DNA of 64,000 bases from Lumbricus terrestris (GCA_949752735.1 OX457047.1:40750498-40814497); one strand, 5' to 3'; counted from the stretch's first letter, positions 12,716 to 25,049 are shown. Made by a program: numbers and translations. The notes: generated by a model not told the origin, from the sequence alone.

Positions 12716-12939
12716 ACTTGCGTAAATCACTGATCGACAGACAAATGAGCAGACAGAGAGAGATACCAACCCAGAGTGAGAACAAAAACAGAGAAAGACG
12801 GACAGATACAAGCAGAGGCACGAAGAGAGACAGCGGAAGATATACGTAGGCAGACAGGATACGAAAACATTCGTCAATGAATTTTCAGGTGAGAACCGTC
12901 TCTCTATGCCACCTGCTTATTATACGTTGCCTTCTAAAT

Positions 12940-13175
12940 GTATGCCTGTCTGTCTGTCTGTCTGTCTGGCTGCCTGCTTGTATGTCTGTCTCCATGTATT
13001 TCTGTCTACTTGGTCACCTGTGTGTCTGTACATGTTCGTCTACCTGTATGTCTCCCTAGTTCTATAGGTCTCTGTATGTTAGGCTGCTTGTCTGTCTGCC
13101 TGTTGGTCTTCATGCCTGTTTGCTTGACTGTCTCTATTGTGGTATGTCTGCAAATGTGTCTGTATATCCGTTCGC
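12940..13175. repeat. (TGTC)n degenerate array
   Basis: CTGTCTGTCTG with many substitutions. It gives Cys/Leu/Ser frames by composition. Confidence 0.85.
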
Positions 13176-13189
13176 ATACACCTCCCTTT

Positions 13190-13575
13190 TTCACACCCTC
13201 TTACTTCTCACCTTCCTCACACCTTATTCCGCTTCTTCCTCTTTTCCATCTCTCCTCCTCCTTCTCCTCCTCCTCCTTCTTCTCCTCCTCCTCCTTCTCC
13301 TCCTCCTCCTCCTTCTCCTCCTCCTCCTCCTTCTTCTCCTCCTCCTTCTTCTCCTCCTCCTTCTCCCTCTCCTCCTCCTCCTCCTCCTCCTCTATCTCCT
13401 CCTCCTCCTCCTCCTCCCTTCTTATTCCTCATTCTTCCCGTTCCTCCTCATCAACTCCTCTTTCCATTCATAGATTCATCCCTCCCACTCCTTCCTCTTC
13501 CCATCCTCCTGCTCCTCATTTTCCGCGTCCTCTCTTCCACTCCCTCCTCCTCTCCTTCCTTCATTCGTTCCTCTC
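13190..13575. repeat. (TCC)n/(CTT)n polypyrimidine tract
   Basis: Dense CTCCTC triplets, most regular at 13255-13415. Confidence 0.92.
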
Positions 13576-13634
13576 TCGGATGGCCATGCTATTGGCACGT
13601 GCCGGTACGACGCCCGTTGGAGCATGTACCCCGG

Positions 13635-13735
13635 AGGAGGAGGGAGGCGAGGAGGTGGGTAGGTGGTGGGTATGGGTGGATAGGGTGGGGTGGTGTGGGG
13701 TGGGGCTGGAAGGGGTTGGGTGGAGGGTCAGCAGC
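13635..13735. repeat. GGT/GGA-rich tract
   Basis: GGTGGGTGTGGGG-type G-rich sequence after a mixed island of about 60 bases (13576-13634). Confidence 0.7.
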
Positions 13736-13796
13736 ACCCGACGAATTCTAACGACGCCGTACATCGACTGATTGTGCGTCTTGTCCATGGACGCTC

Positions 13797-14100
13797 CTCT
13801 GTCTTTCTATCTATCTGCCTCTGCCTCTGTCTCTGTCTCTTTCTCTGTCTTGTTCTCTGTCTCTTTCTTTGTGTCTGTCTCTGTCTGTCTCTGTTTCTGT
13901 TAGTCTTTGTCTATCTCTGTCTCAATTTCTATATGTCTCTGTCTCTCTCTGTCTCTGTCTTGTCAAACTCCCTCGCCCCACAAACACAACCACAGACACA
14001 CTCACACACTTACACACACTCACACCTACGCACACACACACAATTATATATAAAGATATAAATATATATATAAAGATATATATATATATTATACACATTA
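13797..14100. repeat. (CTGT)n, (CA)n and (TA)n blocks
   Basis: CTGTCTCTG at 13797-13965, CACACA at 13985-14042, TATATA at 14044-14100. 14101-14385 is mixed sequence without a gene. Confidence 0.88.
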
Positions 14101-14385
14101 TAATGTAATATCTTCTATGCTATAGATATATACATATAATATCAAAGTTCGTCAACTGAAAAATCCTGTTCACGCAAACGGTTCTAGTTTATATTATGTA
14201 GGTAAATAAGACAACGACATATTACTGGGTGAGAAAGACAATCAGTAAGGAAACAAATACATGGGTTAACAAAAGCGATTGGATATGAGAGACAAAAGGA
14301 TAAGAAAGTTTTCCCGTGGAATTTCATGTCAGCTTTTAAACAGCTTATGAAGCGCTGCAGCATGATCCACTTAATCATGACCTAA

Positions 14386-14452
14386 TCCATTGTTCTAATC
14401 CACTGTTCTAATCCATTGATCTAATCCATTGATCTAATCCATCGATCGATCG
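14386..14452. repeat. 16-bp tandem repeat, about four copies
   Basis: Unit TCTAATCCATTGTTC / TCTAATCCATTGATC, ending in ATCGATCGATCG. Confidence 0.85.
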
Positions 14453-14613
14453 TCAACTGCCGTTTAAACTGATCGGTTGGCGACGGTTGATGGAGATCGA
14501 TGATTAAGACGGAGAAGGAAGAGGAGGAGGGTGTGGCTGCAGAGGAGGTGCTTAGGGAGATGTGTACAATGTGTTGGATGGTGTGCGGTGTGTGTGTGTG
14601 TGCATGTACGTAT

Positions 14614-14972
14614 ACATATATCAGCGGTTCCCAACCCGTGGCCCGCGGGCCAAAAGTGGCCCGCCAGGCCTCAGAAAATGGCCCTCATCTCTCAAAGAAT
14701 TTTCAGAAAAATATGAAAAAATTTGCAGTTTGGACAGGATAGAAAACATTATTATTTTCTATTACAAAATATTTTATTTTAACGTCGATAAAAATAACAT
14801 CAAACATTATATTTTTTAATCAATTATAGCAATTTTATATGCTTTTAGTTAATACAATTTTAACCTTGTGGCCCCCTAATGTCTTTCAACTAAGAAAAAG
14901 TGGCCCTCGTGTCCTCCAACTTAGAAAAAGGGGCCCTCAAGTCAAAAAAGGTTGGGAACCACTGACATATAT
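14614..14972. mobile_element. Non-autonomous hAT element (343 bp) with 8-bp duplication
   Basis: The element spans 14622-14964 and begins CAGCGGTTCCCAACC; the reverse complement of its right end reads CAGTGGTTCCCAACC. The exact duplication ACATATAT flanks it (14614-14621, 14965-14972). No coding capacity. This is the Charlie-like terminal sequence of hAT elements. Internal GGCCCTCAT and GTGGCC blocks recur near the right end. Confidence 0.93.
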
Positions 14973-15039
14973 GATGGGGAGGATAGAATGCTATTGCTGA
15001 CCGTATCAGCGTCTGCCAAGCACTGCTTCTATTATTATA

Positions 15040-16235
15040 CTTGTCCCTTTTCCTGTTCCTATCACTGTCCCTGTATCTGTCGCTGGCTCTGTCTGTCTCT
15101 TTCTGTCTCTCTATGTTTCTGTGTCTGTGACCCTTTGTCTGTCTGTCTCCCTCTGTCTCTTTCGCAGTCTCTGTCCACCTCTCTGTGTGTCTAGACTGTG
15201 CGTGTGAGTCTCTGCCTTTATGCCTGTCTCTCTGTCTCTCTGTGTCGCCGTTTTCGTCTGTCTATATATTTGTCTGCGACTTTCTCTGTTTCTGTTTCTA
15301 TTTATCTCTGTCTCTCTGTGTTTTTCCCTGTCTCATTCTATCTGTCCACCTGTCAGTCTGCCTGTCAGTATGCCTCTCTATCTGTCTGTCTGTCTATCTG
15401 TCTGTCAGTCTCTTTCTTGATTTTATGTCGAACATTCGTTGAATATCTCTCTCTGCCCCTGTTTGTCTGTCTGTCTGGCTGTCTGTCTGTCTGGCTGTCT
15501 CACTCTAGATGTTATGTCCAATGTTCATTGAATAAATTCTAAGCAGGCATAGTATGTCTGTGTCCTTCTATCTTTGGCTCTGCCTCTGTCTCTCTAACCA
15601 CATGTCTGTATGTCTGCCTCTCTTCCTCTGACACAGATATGCATAATTGGCCCACGCACGAAGACTGCTCTTCATGGATTTGCCTTATATGCATATTCGT
15701 GTCTGTGTGTGTGTGTCTGTCTATCGCTCTCTATGTCTGTCTGTGTCTGTCTATCGCTATCTGTGTCTGTCTGTGTTTTTCTATCTCTGTCTGTGTCTGT
15801 CAACGGCTGTCCGTGTCTGCATGCGTCTGTCTGTGTATGTCTGCGTCTGCCTGTCTGTCGGTGAGTCTGCTTCTATGTTCACGTTCACTCAACCTTCGTC
15901 TCTTTTCTGTTTACCTTCTTGTCTATACATTGTATGTATAATCTTTTCCTCGATGTCTCTATTCGTACCCATCTCTGCTCTCCTTGTCCATATATCTATG
16001 ACTTTCTTTTTGTATGAATGTATGTCTGTATGTTTGCATACGTGCTTGTCTTTCTGTCCGACTGCATGCATGCCTTCTTTGATTCTTTCTGTGTCTGTTT
16101 ATCTGTTTGTCTTTTTGTCCGCATGTCTCTGGCTATCTGATGACCTAACTGTCCGCTCGTCAGACCGTCTGTCATTCCGTTTGCTGCCTGTCTCTGTTGG
16201 TCTGTTTGTCTGTCTGTCTTTCTGCTCCGTGTGGA
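15040..16235. repeat. 1.2-kb degenerate (CTGT)n region
   Basis: CTGTCTGTCTCT throughout, broken at 15430-15450, 15510-15550 and 15640-15690. A pair of similar segments (TTATGTCGAACATTCGTTGAAT near 15423 and TTATGTCCAATGTTCATTGAAT near 15511) shows a local duplication of about 88 bp. Confidence 0.88.
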
Positions 16236-16261
16236 TCATTGGTACAATTCGCCTTTAATTC

Positions 16262-16405
16262 GACATTGACGGCGGCCATGCATTGACCGACAGTGGCGGT
16301 GGCAGCAATGGAGGTGAAACATGGCAGCAGTGGCAGCATTGGCAGTGGCAGCAGTGGCAGCGGTTACAGCGGTGGCGGTGTCACATTGGTAGTGGCAGCG
16401 GTGGT
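16262..16405. repeat. GGCAGTGGCAGC trinucleotide-like repeat
   Basis: GCAGTG, GGCAGC and GGCGGT units give a Gly/Ser frame. No domain and no splice sites that I trust. Confidence 0.75.
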
Positions 16406-16504
16406 GCCGTCTCCATTTGAATCGAATGAACGGTCGAATCTTCCTTCTTCTTGGCACAAACCGATAACACAACGACGACGCTACTACATACGACCGTCAC
16501 TAAA

Positions 16505-16673
16505 TTGCTCAAATATATTTATACACACATATATGCATTATATATATATATATATATATACGCACACTCCAATATTGATGTAAATATATATGTATTTATA
16601 TTTTGTATATATTATGTGGTGTATATATTTTACATGTATATAATTATATATATTATATAATTTTAGGCCTATA

Positions 16674-16705
<32 letters not shown>

Positions 16706-16860
16706 ATATATACATATCCTGGCAACTTTGTCCGTATATATGCCGTTTATAAAACAAAACAATGGATGTATATATATATGTATATGTATTCAATAGGCCT
16801 ATAATTGGAATTCATTCAGATATATAATAATAATAATAATAATAATAATGCATATATGTT
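16505..16860. repeat. (TA)n-rich block with TAATAA array
   Basis: TATATA runs at 16540-16560 and 16676-16712, two TAGGCCTA sites (16664, 16794) and (TAA)n at 16826-16848. Confidence 0.85.
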
Positions 16861-16864
16861 TATA

Positions 16865-17872
16865 GAAAATAAATAGTAAATATTCACCGATTTTTACAAT
16901 TCAAACACCTTTTTAATCCTGATAGTGGAGCGGCCAGGAACCAAAATGTGAAGGAATTGTTCACTTTGTGATACAAACATGAAATTTGGTACATACCATG
17001 AAAATGTCATAAGAAAAAGATTTGGCTATAGGGCCATCGCAGATTTGGCCCCTGGCCCCATTGGCGGCCATTTTTCAAAATGGCCGACCTGTTTACAGAT
17101 TTTAAATTATCTCAGCTTCCAGTGCACTTAGATTCGTAATCTTGGTGTCAAAACATACATAGTTGGGGGCGAGGATTCCAAAAAAGCCATTACAGATGTT
17201 CCCCAGAGCTCCAATGGCGGCCATTTTCCAAAATGGCCGACCAAAATACGGATTTTCAATATCTCGGCTTCCAGTACACTTAGAATCGTCATCTTGACGT
17301 CTAAACATACATAGTTAAGGGCAGGCATTCCATCAGAGCCATTGAAAATGTTCCCCATGGCTTCAATGGCGGCCATTTTCCAAAATGGCCGACCTAAAAT
17401 ATAGTACTTCAATATCTCAGCCTCCAGTACACTTAGAATCGTCATCTTGGTGTCTAAACATACATAGTTTGGGGCGAGGATCCCAACAGAGCCATTGTAA
17501 ATGTTCAACAAGGCTTCATTGGCGGCCATTTTCCAAAATGGCCGACCAAAAAAGGATATTTCAATATCTCAGCTTCCAGTACACTTAGAATCGTCATCTT
17601 GGTGTCTAAACATACACAGTTAAGGGCGAATTTTAAAAGAATCAAATACAAACGTTTCTGTTCAAAAGTTTCGCAGCCAAGGACGTCAATGGTGCGGTAA
17701 GGTTAAAAGTTCCTGCTTATTTGAAAATCAGCTGTTATGGGCTCATGGTGCAATTGGTGCATCAAGTATAAATATAGTATAATCCAAGCTATTTATTGCA
17801 TCATACTTTTTCTGAAACCTCTTATTGTGTTCATGTTCATTTGGCAATAAAACAAGTCTTAGAATATATTAA
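16865..17872 (+). repeat. Left long inverted repeat with subterminal 125-bp repeats
   Basis: Four tandem-like units, each with the palindromic CCATTTTCCAAAATGG core, at about 17070, 17220, 17370 and 17525. Open frames seen across it on both strands are produced by the repeat itself. Confidence 0.9.
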
Positions 17873-17889
17873 ATATATAAGAAAGGTAA

Positions 17890-19780
17890 AGTTTTTCAAT
17901 CAGGTTAAGGCTCTCAGTAGTGTTATCGAGGAGATGGGAAACCCATTTATTGACCATAGGAATGACCTACTTGTCCAGGATACCAGAGATCTGGCCGATC
18001 AAGCAGTGATAAACACCATGTGCAACCTCGGAGTACAACTATATTGTTGTACTAGTAGCCTACAGCAACTAGAGTAGTACGAAACACTTATCAAGGAACG
18101 TCTCATTAACCAAACGTGACCTGTCAGTGATCCAATAAAAGGAATAACTTCCCTCTCTTCAGTCGTCCGGGCCTGTATGGGACAAGCCACGAGCAAAAGA
18201 ACATTTGTCATCTGTGAAGAAGGACTGTTCACTATTCTCCAGGTTGTACATTTCTGTCAGACACGCGAAGGAGACCTGGTCACTTGGACGATTTTGTTGC
18301 TCACGAGAACCAGGCATGCCACCCATCACTCTCGAATATGGGCAAACTACGGCTAGGAACTAGGCCAGACAGTAACTGTCTAGAAGAACTAATTCCTACT
18401 TCAACCAATGAGGCCACGGCAGATATCCAACCAGACCATTCACTGGGTATTCCAATTGTTGACTCTCTTATACTGGATGGAGCCGTCATAGTCATCATGC
18501 TGAAGCCTGGCACTGCATGCACCTTTTCAGATTATTCCTCCCATACTTTCTTGCCCTACTTCACAAGACAGCTAGAGCACGTGCATAGAGTAGATGCTGT
18601 ATGTTATGAATACGTGCGTGGCAGCTTGAAGACACACACATGCAGTGTGAGGGGTAAAAGGGAAGTCGAAGGCGCGTCGAGGCTTCTAGTGCTCTACCCA
18701 AAAACTGGCGGGATTTCCTGAGTAACGACGAAAGCAGGTCAGAGTTGTTTTCTTTCTTGAGTCTGCGAATAGCAAAACTAGACACGCGAAGGAGACCTGG
18801 CCACCTGAACGATTTTTTTTTACCTCACCGCACCATTGACGTCCAGGTACACAGATCATAGCCACTTACCACAAGGATGTGCTCGATCTGTACTCGGCAA
18901 AAAGACACAACTGGACTTGCTCCATGCACTCAGGAAGAAGCTGCTACAAAGATTTGTCTGCATGTCTCCGATGCCACCAAACATGATTATCGTAAGGTGA
19001 TGATGCGCACCGTTGACTCTGACGTGTTGGCGTTGGCCGTAGCAGCAGTTCGGCAGCTGAACATTGATGAACTGTGGTTTGGTTTTGCCTCAGGCAAAAA
19101 GCTTCAGATACCTACCAACCCATGAGATGGCGAGTGCCCTCGGTACAGAAAAGTGCGTAGTCCTTCCTACACGCATTCAGCGGATGTGACACAGTATCAT
19201 TCTTCACTGGGTGCGGAAAAAGGACTGTCTGGGATATTTGGAAGACATTCAGCGACATCACCCCAGCCTTCTGCACTCTATAGCATCAACTCCCAGCTGT
19301 TTATGATCAGCTCGATGTAATTGAGTGCTTTGTGGTTCTTCTGTATGACCGTGTTAGTGGTGAGGGAAAGGTGAATGCATGAGGCAAGAAAGCAACTGTT
19401 CGCACAGAAAGACAGACCTATGGATGGCCTTCCACCAACTCAAGCTGCTCTGGTGAAACACACAAAGAGAGCTGCCTACCAAGCAGGTCACGTTTGGACA
19501 AAGATGTTCATAGCTGTTCCTAAACTGCCATGTCCTGGTCAATGGGGTGGCTGAAAACGATTAAAGGTGACTGAGGAGTGAAGTGGACAACACTTCCCGG
19601 AGAGCCACGTGTCGGTTGTGAACTGCTCAGATGTGGCTGTGAGGAGGGATGTAGACGACAGTGCAAATTGTGAAAGGTTCTCTACACTCTACAGTGTACT
19701 GGTCGCTGTCTGTGCAGAGGCCTATGCGACCGTGAATGACGTGGATGATGTTGTATAATTCTGTGGTCAGTACATTGTCT
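17890..19780 (+). pseudogene. Decayed transposon-encoded protein of unnamed marine-invertebrate type
   Basis: Fragments in changing frames read in one direction: a start-like region (17895-18077) with NQVKALSSVIEEMGNPF; RRRPGHLDDFVAHENQ (18265) through ILDGAVIVIMLKPGT (18470); LPYFTRQLEHVHRVD (18550); then TGLAPCTQEEAATKICLHV (18910) and RTVDSDVLALAVAAVRQLNI (19008). A Cys-rich tail (about 19620-19740) contains CGCEEGC and LQCTGRCLCRGLC. I recognise the block order from uncharacterised transposon-linked proteins of cnidarians and molluscs, but know no assigned function. Stops and frameshifts make this copy inactive. A 45-bp block (GACACGCGAAGGAGACCTGG) occurs twice, at 18260 and 18781. Confidence 0.7.
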
Positions 19781-19853
19781 GTATAATGGCCCCCAAATGT
19801 GGACTTTAATCACGATACACATTTACGAGCACATCAGCAACATCTTGAATTGC

Positions 19854-20926
19854 ATATATTCTAAGACTTGTTTTATTGCCAAATGAACATGAACACAATC
19901 AGAAGTTTCAGAAAAAGTTTGATGCAATAAATAGCTTGGATTATACTATATTTATACTTGATGCACCAATTGCACCATGAGCCCATAACAGCTGATTTTC
20001 AAATAAGCAGGAACTTTTAACCTTACCGCACCATTGACGTCCTTGGCTGCGAATCTTGTGAACAAAAACGTTTGTATTTGATTCCTTTAAAATTCGCCCT
20101 TAACTGTGTATTTTTAGACACCAAGATGACGATTCTAAGTGTACTGGAAGCTGAGATATTGAAATATCCTTTTTTGGTCGGCCATTTTGGAAAATGGCCG
20201 CCATTGAAGCCTTTTTGAACATTTACAATGGCTCTGTTGGGATCCTCGCCCCAAACTATGTATGTTTAGACACCAAGATGACGATTCTAAGTGTACTGGA
20301 GGCTGAGATATTGAAGTACTATATTTTAGGTCGGCCATTTTGGAAACTGGCCGCCATTGAAGCCATGGGGAACATTTTCAATGGCTCTGATGGAATGCCT
20401 GCCCTTAACTATGTATGTTTAGACGTCAAGATGACGATTCTAAGTGTACTGGAAGCCGAGATTTTGAAAATCCGTATTTTGGTCGGCCATTTTGGAAAAT
20501 GGCCGCCATTGGAGCTCTGGGGAACATCTGTAATGGCTTTTTTGGAATCCTCGCCCCCAACTATGTATGTTTTGACACCAAGATTACGAATCTAAGTGCA
20601 CTGGAAGCTGAGATAATTTAAAATCTGTAAACAGGTCGGCCATTTTGAAAAATGGCCGCCAATGGGGCCAGGGGCCAAATCTGCGATGGCCCTATAGCCA
20701 AATCTTTTTCTTATGACATTTTCATGGTATGTACCAAATTTCATGCTTGTATCACAAAGTGAACAATTTTTCACCAGGCCGCTCTACTATGACATATTTG
20801 TTTAATAATGATGAGAATATAAAATTCCTCTTATATTATCGCCAGTGTTAGACCAATAATTTAGGCCAGGATTAAAATGGTGTTTGAATTGTAAAAATCG
20901 AAAAATATTTACTATTTATTTTCATA
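19854..20926 (-). repeat. Right long inverted repeat
   Basis: Reverse complement of the left arm with few mismatches, so the two arms could form a hairpin about 1 kb long. It carries the same four GGCGGCCATTTTCC units in inverted order. Confidence 0.9.
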
Positions 20927-20956
20927 TTTACAAATTGGGTCCTTTTTTCTGGACAC

Positions 20957-20957
<1 letters not shown>

Positions 20958-21015
<58 letters not shown>

Positions 21016-21060
21016 GTATATGCATATACATGATTATATAATATATATGCAATAATACTT
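20958..21060. repeat. (TA)n
   Basis: Pure TATATA at 20960-21008, then TATATGTATA variants. Confidence 0.95.
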
Positions 21061-21194
21061 ATAAAATATATAAATATTTTACAAGTAAATAATGCACCCA
21101 CCCACATACATTCATAAAAAAATAATTATGCAGGCCTATATTTGTGGGTATGTATTATAAACGTCAAATAGAGCATATAGTAAAACTTATGGTC

Positions 21195-21520
21195 AGTCTG
21201 ATAATAAGTCAATAAGTCGATCAGTCAATAAGTCGATCAGTCAGTTAGTCATTCAGTCAATAATCAATCAATCAATAGTCAATCAGTCAATAAGTCAATA
21301 AGTCGATCCGTCAATAGGTCCATCAATAAGTCAATAAGTCAATAAGTCAATAAGTCGATCAGTCAGTTAGTCATTCAGTCAATAGTCGATCAGTCAATAG
21401 TCGATCAGTCATTTAGTCATTCAGCCAATCAGACAATAAGTCGATCAGTCAATAGGTCAATCAATCAGTCAATAGTCAATCAGTCAATAAGCCGATCAGT
21501 CAATCAATCAATCAGTGACA
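21195..21520. repeat. AGTCAATA/AGTCGATC minisatellite-like array
   Basis: 8-bp units (AGTCAATA, AGTCGATC, AGTCAGTT, AGTCATTC) in higher-order groups of about 40-48 bp. 21521-21890 is mixed sequence without a recognised gene. Confidence 0.9.
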
Positions 21521-21892
21521 ATTTCAGCCAGTCGCTCATCCAGCTTGTCAGATTGGCCGACTCATATTATACACGCAGTGCTTGTTTACATGAAACCGCA
21601 GCAGAGAACGGTCTGCAAACAAGATCAATCCACATGTCATATTCAAAGAACGTTGGGTCTGCAACAACAGCATTCTGACTAAGCGATGCTGCGGCGGCCA
21701 CCAAGTGCGTTTGGAGTCGTTAGGTGCTTCAGCGATGCGAGACAACAGCCATGCATGATGCAGCGACACGGTTGGTCGATCATTGAGGTCAAGGTCAAAT
21801 ATTGCAGGAACAGAGATTAGACAGAATCAGCCAATCAGAACCAATCATTGAAGGTCACGTGATGCATCAATGACCACAGCTTCCGATCACAT

Positions 21893-21893
21893 G

Positions 21894-21986
<93 letters not shown>

Positions 21987-22076
21987 CACATCACATCACA
22001 TCACATCACATCACACAAAGATACAAACAAACACACACACGAGCACGTACAAATGCACACACGCATACACATTCAA

Positions 22077-22131
<55 letters not shown>

Positions 22132-22140
22132 GTCACACAC
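21893..22140. repeat. (CA)n with (CATCA)n insert
   Basis: CA run 21895-21985, then CACAT pentamers (21986-22012), a mixed segment, and a second CA run 22078-22130. Confidence 0.95.
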
Positions 22141-22279
22141 GCACAAACATATATCGCGCTCGTACATGTAATTGCGCAGATTTTAAACAAGTGAGAATGA
22201 AGGTGCACACCTTCAAATACAAAATCTGTTGTTGTATGATAATTTCAGGATAATTTCGTAGTTGTTACTGTTGCTGCTG

Positions 22280-22480
22280 CCGATGATGATGATGACGACG
22301 ACGACGATGACGACGACGACGATGATGATGCCGATGATGATGATGACGACGACGATAATGATGCCGATGATGATGATGATGATGATGATGACGACGTATG
22401 ATGCCGATGATGATGATGATGACGACGACGATAATGATGCCGATGATGACGATGACGACGACGACGATGGCAATGACGAT
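22280..22480. repeat. (GAT)n/(GAC)n array
   Basis: GATGATGAC and GACGACGAT alternate with periodic GCC units, giving an Asp-rich frame. Confidence 0.93.
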
Positions 22481-22484
22481 GGCC

Positions 22485-22685
22485 ACTCGGCGATGAATCT
22501 GAATAAACGATATGTTGGGAGGGGGCGCTGGAAGGAGTGGATGTGGAAAAGCGGGGGTAGGGTGGATGGGGTTGGGGTTGGGGTTGGGAAGTGGTTGGGG
22601 AATTGGTGGCGGTATTATTGGTTGACGCGGCAGACTAGAATGACTCTTCAAAGCGCACAATCCGACAGAGACCGTCACTGCAAGG
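22485..22685. other. Mixed, G-rich sequence
   Basis: GGGTTGGGGTTGGGG repeat near 22570-22600. No gene seen. Confidence 0.5.
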
Positions 22686-22689
22686 CACT

Positions 22690-22702
22690 CAGACAAACAG
22701 AT

Positions 22703-22749
<47 letters not shown>

Positions 22750-22850
22750 TGGACAAACATACATATAGGCACACAGATAGACAGACATAGAGACAGACAG
22801 ACAGACAAACAGACAGGCAGACAGACAGACAGACATAGAGACAGACATAC

Positions 22851-22885
<35 letters not shown>

Positions 22886-23145
22886 TAGACAGAAAGACAG
22901 ACAGATAGACAGACAGATAGACAGACAGATAGACAGAAATAGAGACGGACAGACAGACAGATAAACATAGAGGCAGATAGGCGGACAGGCAGACATTAAG
23001 GCATACGGACAGACATCAAGGAGAACATACGAAAAGATAGACAAACAGACAGAGAGGCAGACAGACAGATAGACAAACAGACAGCAGACATACGAACAGA
23101 CAGACAAACAGACAAACAGACAGACATACGCACGGACAGACACAT
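22690..23145. repeat. (GACA)n/(GATA)n degenerate array
   Basis: CAGACAGACAGA with GATAGACA and CATAGAGACA variants over 450 bases. Confidence 0.92.
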
Positions 23146-23580
23146 CCAATGCAAATGCGTCGACTGCGATATTCTCGTCCGTTGACGTCGACGTACGAAT
23201 TGACCGGAAGAGGCTTCAGGATCTCCATCGCGTCCGCGCGTCAGACCAACGACCACCCCACCCCTCCCTCGGCACTACCCCTCCCTCCCCTTCCGTTCCC
23301 TCCCTCATCCACCCATCCCTCCCGCCCTGCCTTCATTCCTCCCTCATTCCATCCTTCCAGCTCTTCGTGTCTTGCGAATGTGTATTGCTCGCTGGTGGGT
23401 GGGGTGGGTAGGTGGGTGGGGTGGGTGGATGTGTGCGGCGCCGGTGCAAATGGAGAAATGGAATGGACGGAAGGAAGGAAGGAAGGATGGAAGGATGGAA
23501 GGATGGAGGAGAGCGATCGAAGACATTGCGCAGGAGAAACCGATAGACATACGGACAGCATTTCCTATGGCTACAACTCA
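23146..23580. repeat. Unique island, CCTCCC tract, GGTGGGTG tract and GGAAGGAT tract
   Basis: 23150-23250 is a CpG-containing mixed island. It is followed by pyrimidine-rich (23255-23365), G-rich (23390-23440) and GGAAGGAT (23466-23510) blocks. Confidence 0.7.
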
Positions 23581-23582
23581 GA

Positions 23583-23705
<123 letters not shown>

Positions 23706-24035
23706 ACAAACGGGCGCACGGACAGACGGACAGACGTTTGGACAAACGTGCAGATGTGTATTAGACAGAGAAAAGGACAGCGAGATAGGCATATGGAGAA
23801 AGACAGTAACAGAGAGAGAGACAGGCAGACAGACAGACAAAGACATACGGACCTAAAGACTGCAGACACAAACAGGCACACAGAGACATACAGAAGGACA
23901 AAGAGAGACAGGCGTACATAGAGAGATTGGCAGAGAGTGAGAAACAGAGACAGACAGAGACAGAGAGACAGACAGAGACAGATAGACACACACACAGAGA
24001 CACACAGAGAGAGAAAGACACACACACACGGAGAG
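23706..24035. repeat. GACA/GAGA low complexity
   Basis: GACAGACGGACA then AGAGACAGACAGAGAC, ending in CACACACAGAGA. Confidence 0.88.
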
Positions 24036-24119
24036 AGAGAGCCGTCAGCCCCGATCTCTGTTCCTTCCATCCTCATTCCAATTTCCATCTCCCTCCATCG
24101 TTTCGCGGTGAAAACCAGT

Positions 24120-24350
24120 TCACACGAGATCCGTGTGTTTGTCCATATGTCTGTGTGTCTGTCTGTGTCCATGTGTCTAATGTATGTCTGTGTGTCTTTC
24201 AGGTGTCTCTATGTAGGCCTATCTCTGTCCATCTATGCCTTCCCGCCTGCCATCCTATATATATATGTGCCTCGCTGCATGCCAGTCCCTCTGCCCGCCT
24301 GCCCGCCTGCCTGCCTGCCTGCCTGTCTGGCACTCTGCCTGTCGTTCGAG
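24120..24350. repeat. (CTGT)n and (GCCT)n
   Basis: CTGTGTGTCTGTC, then CCGCCTGCCTGCCTGCC at 24290-24325. 24351-24630 is mixed, CpG-containing sequence without a recognised gene. Confidence 0.8.
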
Positions 24351-24639
24351 TATTATTAACGCTTCCTCGTTCGACCGTTTACATTTCACGGCCGCGTCCT
24401 TCCAGTTTATAGCGCAGTATAAATTGTACGCGGTTAATGTGCGCACGGTCGGGTCTTAGTGGCGAGTAAAGTTGACGGGCGTATAGGGTCCGAAGCGAAC
24501 GGACGGGATTTAGGGAACGATACCCAGGTCGGCATGCATGGAGAGGTGGTGGCTCTCTTGTCCTGCTCTTTGTATTGCTAAAGGTTCGACTGTGTGGATG
24601 TTTACGTCTTGTTAAGTGCGCGCCAGAAGTTCGCCTGCG

Positions 24640-24745
24640 TATGGTTGAATGTCTGTTTGGGTATGGTTGGGTGTTTGTTTGGTATGGCTGGGTGTATGTT
24701 TGGGTATGGTTGGGTGTCTGCCTGTGTATTGTTGAGTGTTTGTCT
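24640..24745. repeat. 28-bp minisatellite, about four copies
   Basis: Unit near GGGTATGGTTGGGTGTTTGTTT. Confidence 0.85.
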
Positions 24746-25049
24746 CCGTATCTTCACGCGATATCTTTTTTGTCCAGCTGTCTGCCAGGTTTGATGTGCG
24801 TCTGTGCATGTACGTCTTTTTGTCACTCTGTTTGTCTGGCTGTTGTTTTTCTGTGTGCGTCCCCTTGGTCGTTCGCCTGTGTTGTTGACTGAGAATAGAT
24901 GTCCTGCTGCCTGTCCGCTTAGCTGTACGCTTCCGCCAGTGTTAGTCTGTATTGTGGTTCCAAGCAGCATTAGTCTAAACTTTTAAAGCACTGATGTACG
25001 CCTTATTGTCCTGCTGCCTTCCGTCCGACTACCTGACCCAGTCTGTACG

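Larger units (their letters stand above)
16865..20926 (+). mobile_element. 4-kb DNA transposon with long (about 1 kb) inverted repeats
   Basis: Left arm 16865-17872 and right arm 19854-20926 are inverted copies, starting GAAAATAAATAGTAAATATT and ending internally at the CTTAGAATATA block. The right arm has an extra segment of about 75 bp near 20795-20870. Each arm holds four subterminal repeats of about 125 bp built on GGCGGCCATTTTCCAAAATGG. The central 2 kb is a decayed coding region on the + strand. I cannot fix a target duplication; the outer ends lie in AT-rich sequence. The superfamily is unknown to me. Confidence 0.85.

Noticed and set aside
17128..20595. Repeated frames beginning MAAIEA and MADLKYS in the 17 and 20 kb regions
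   Set aside because: They are translations of the subterminal repeats of the inverted arms and occur on both strands in mirror image, so they are not genes.
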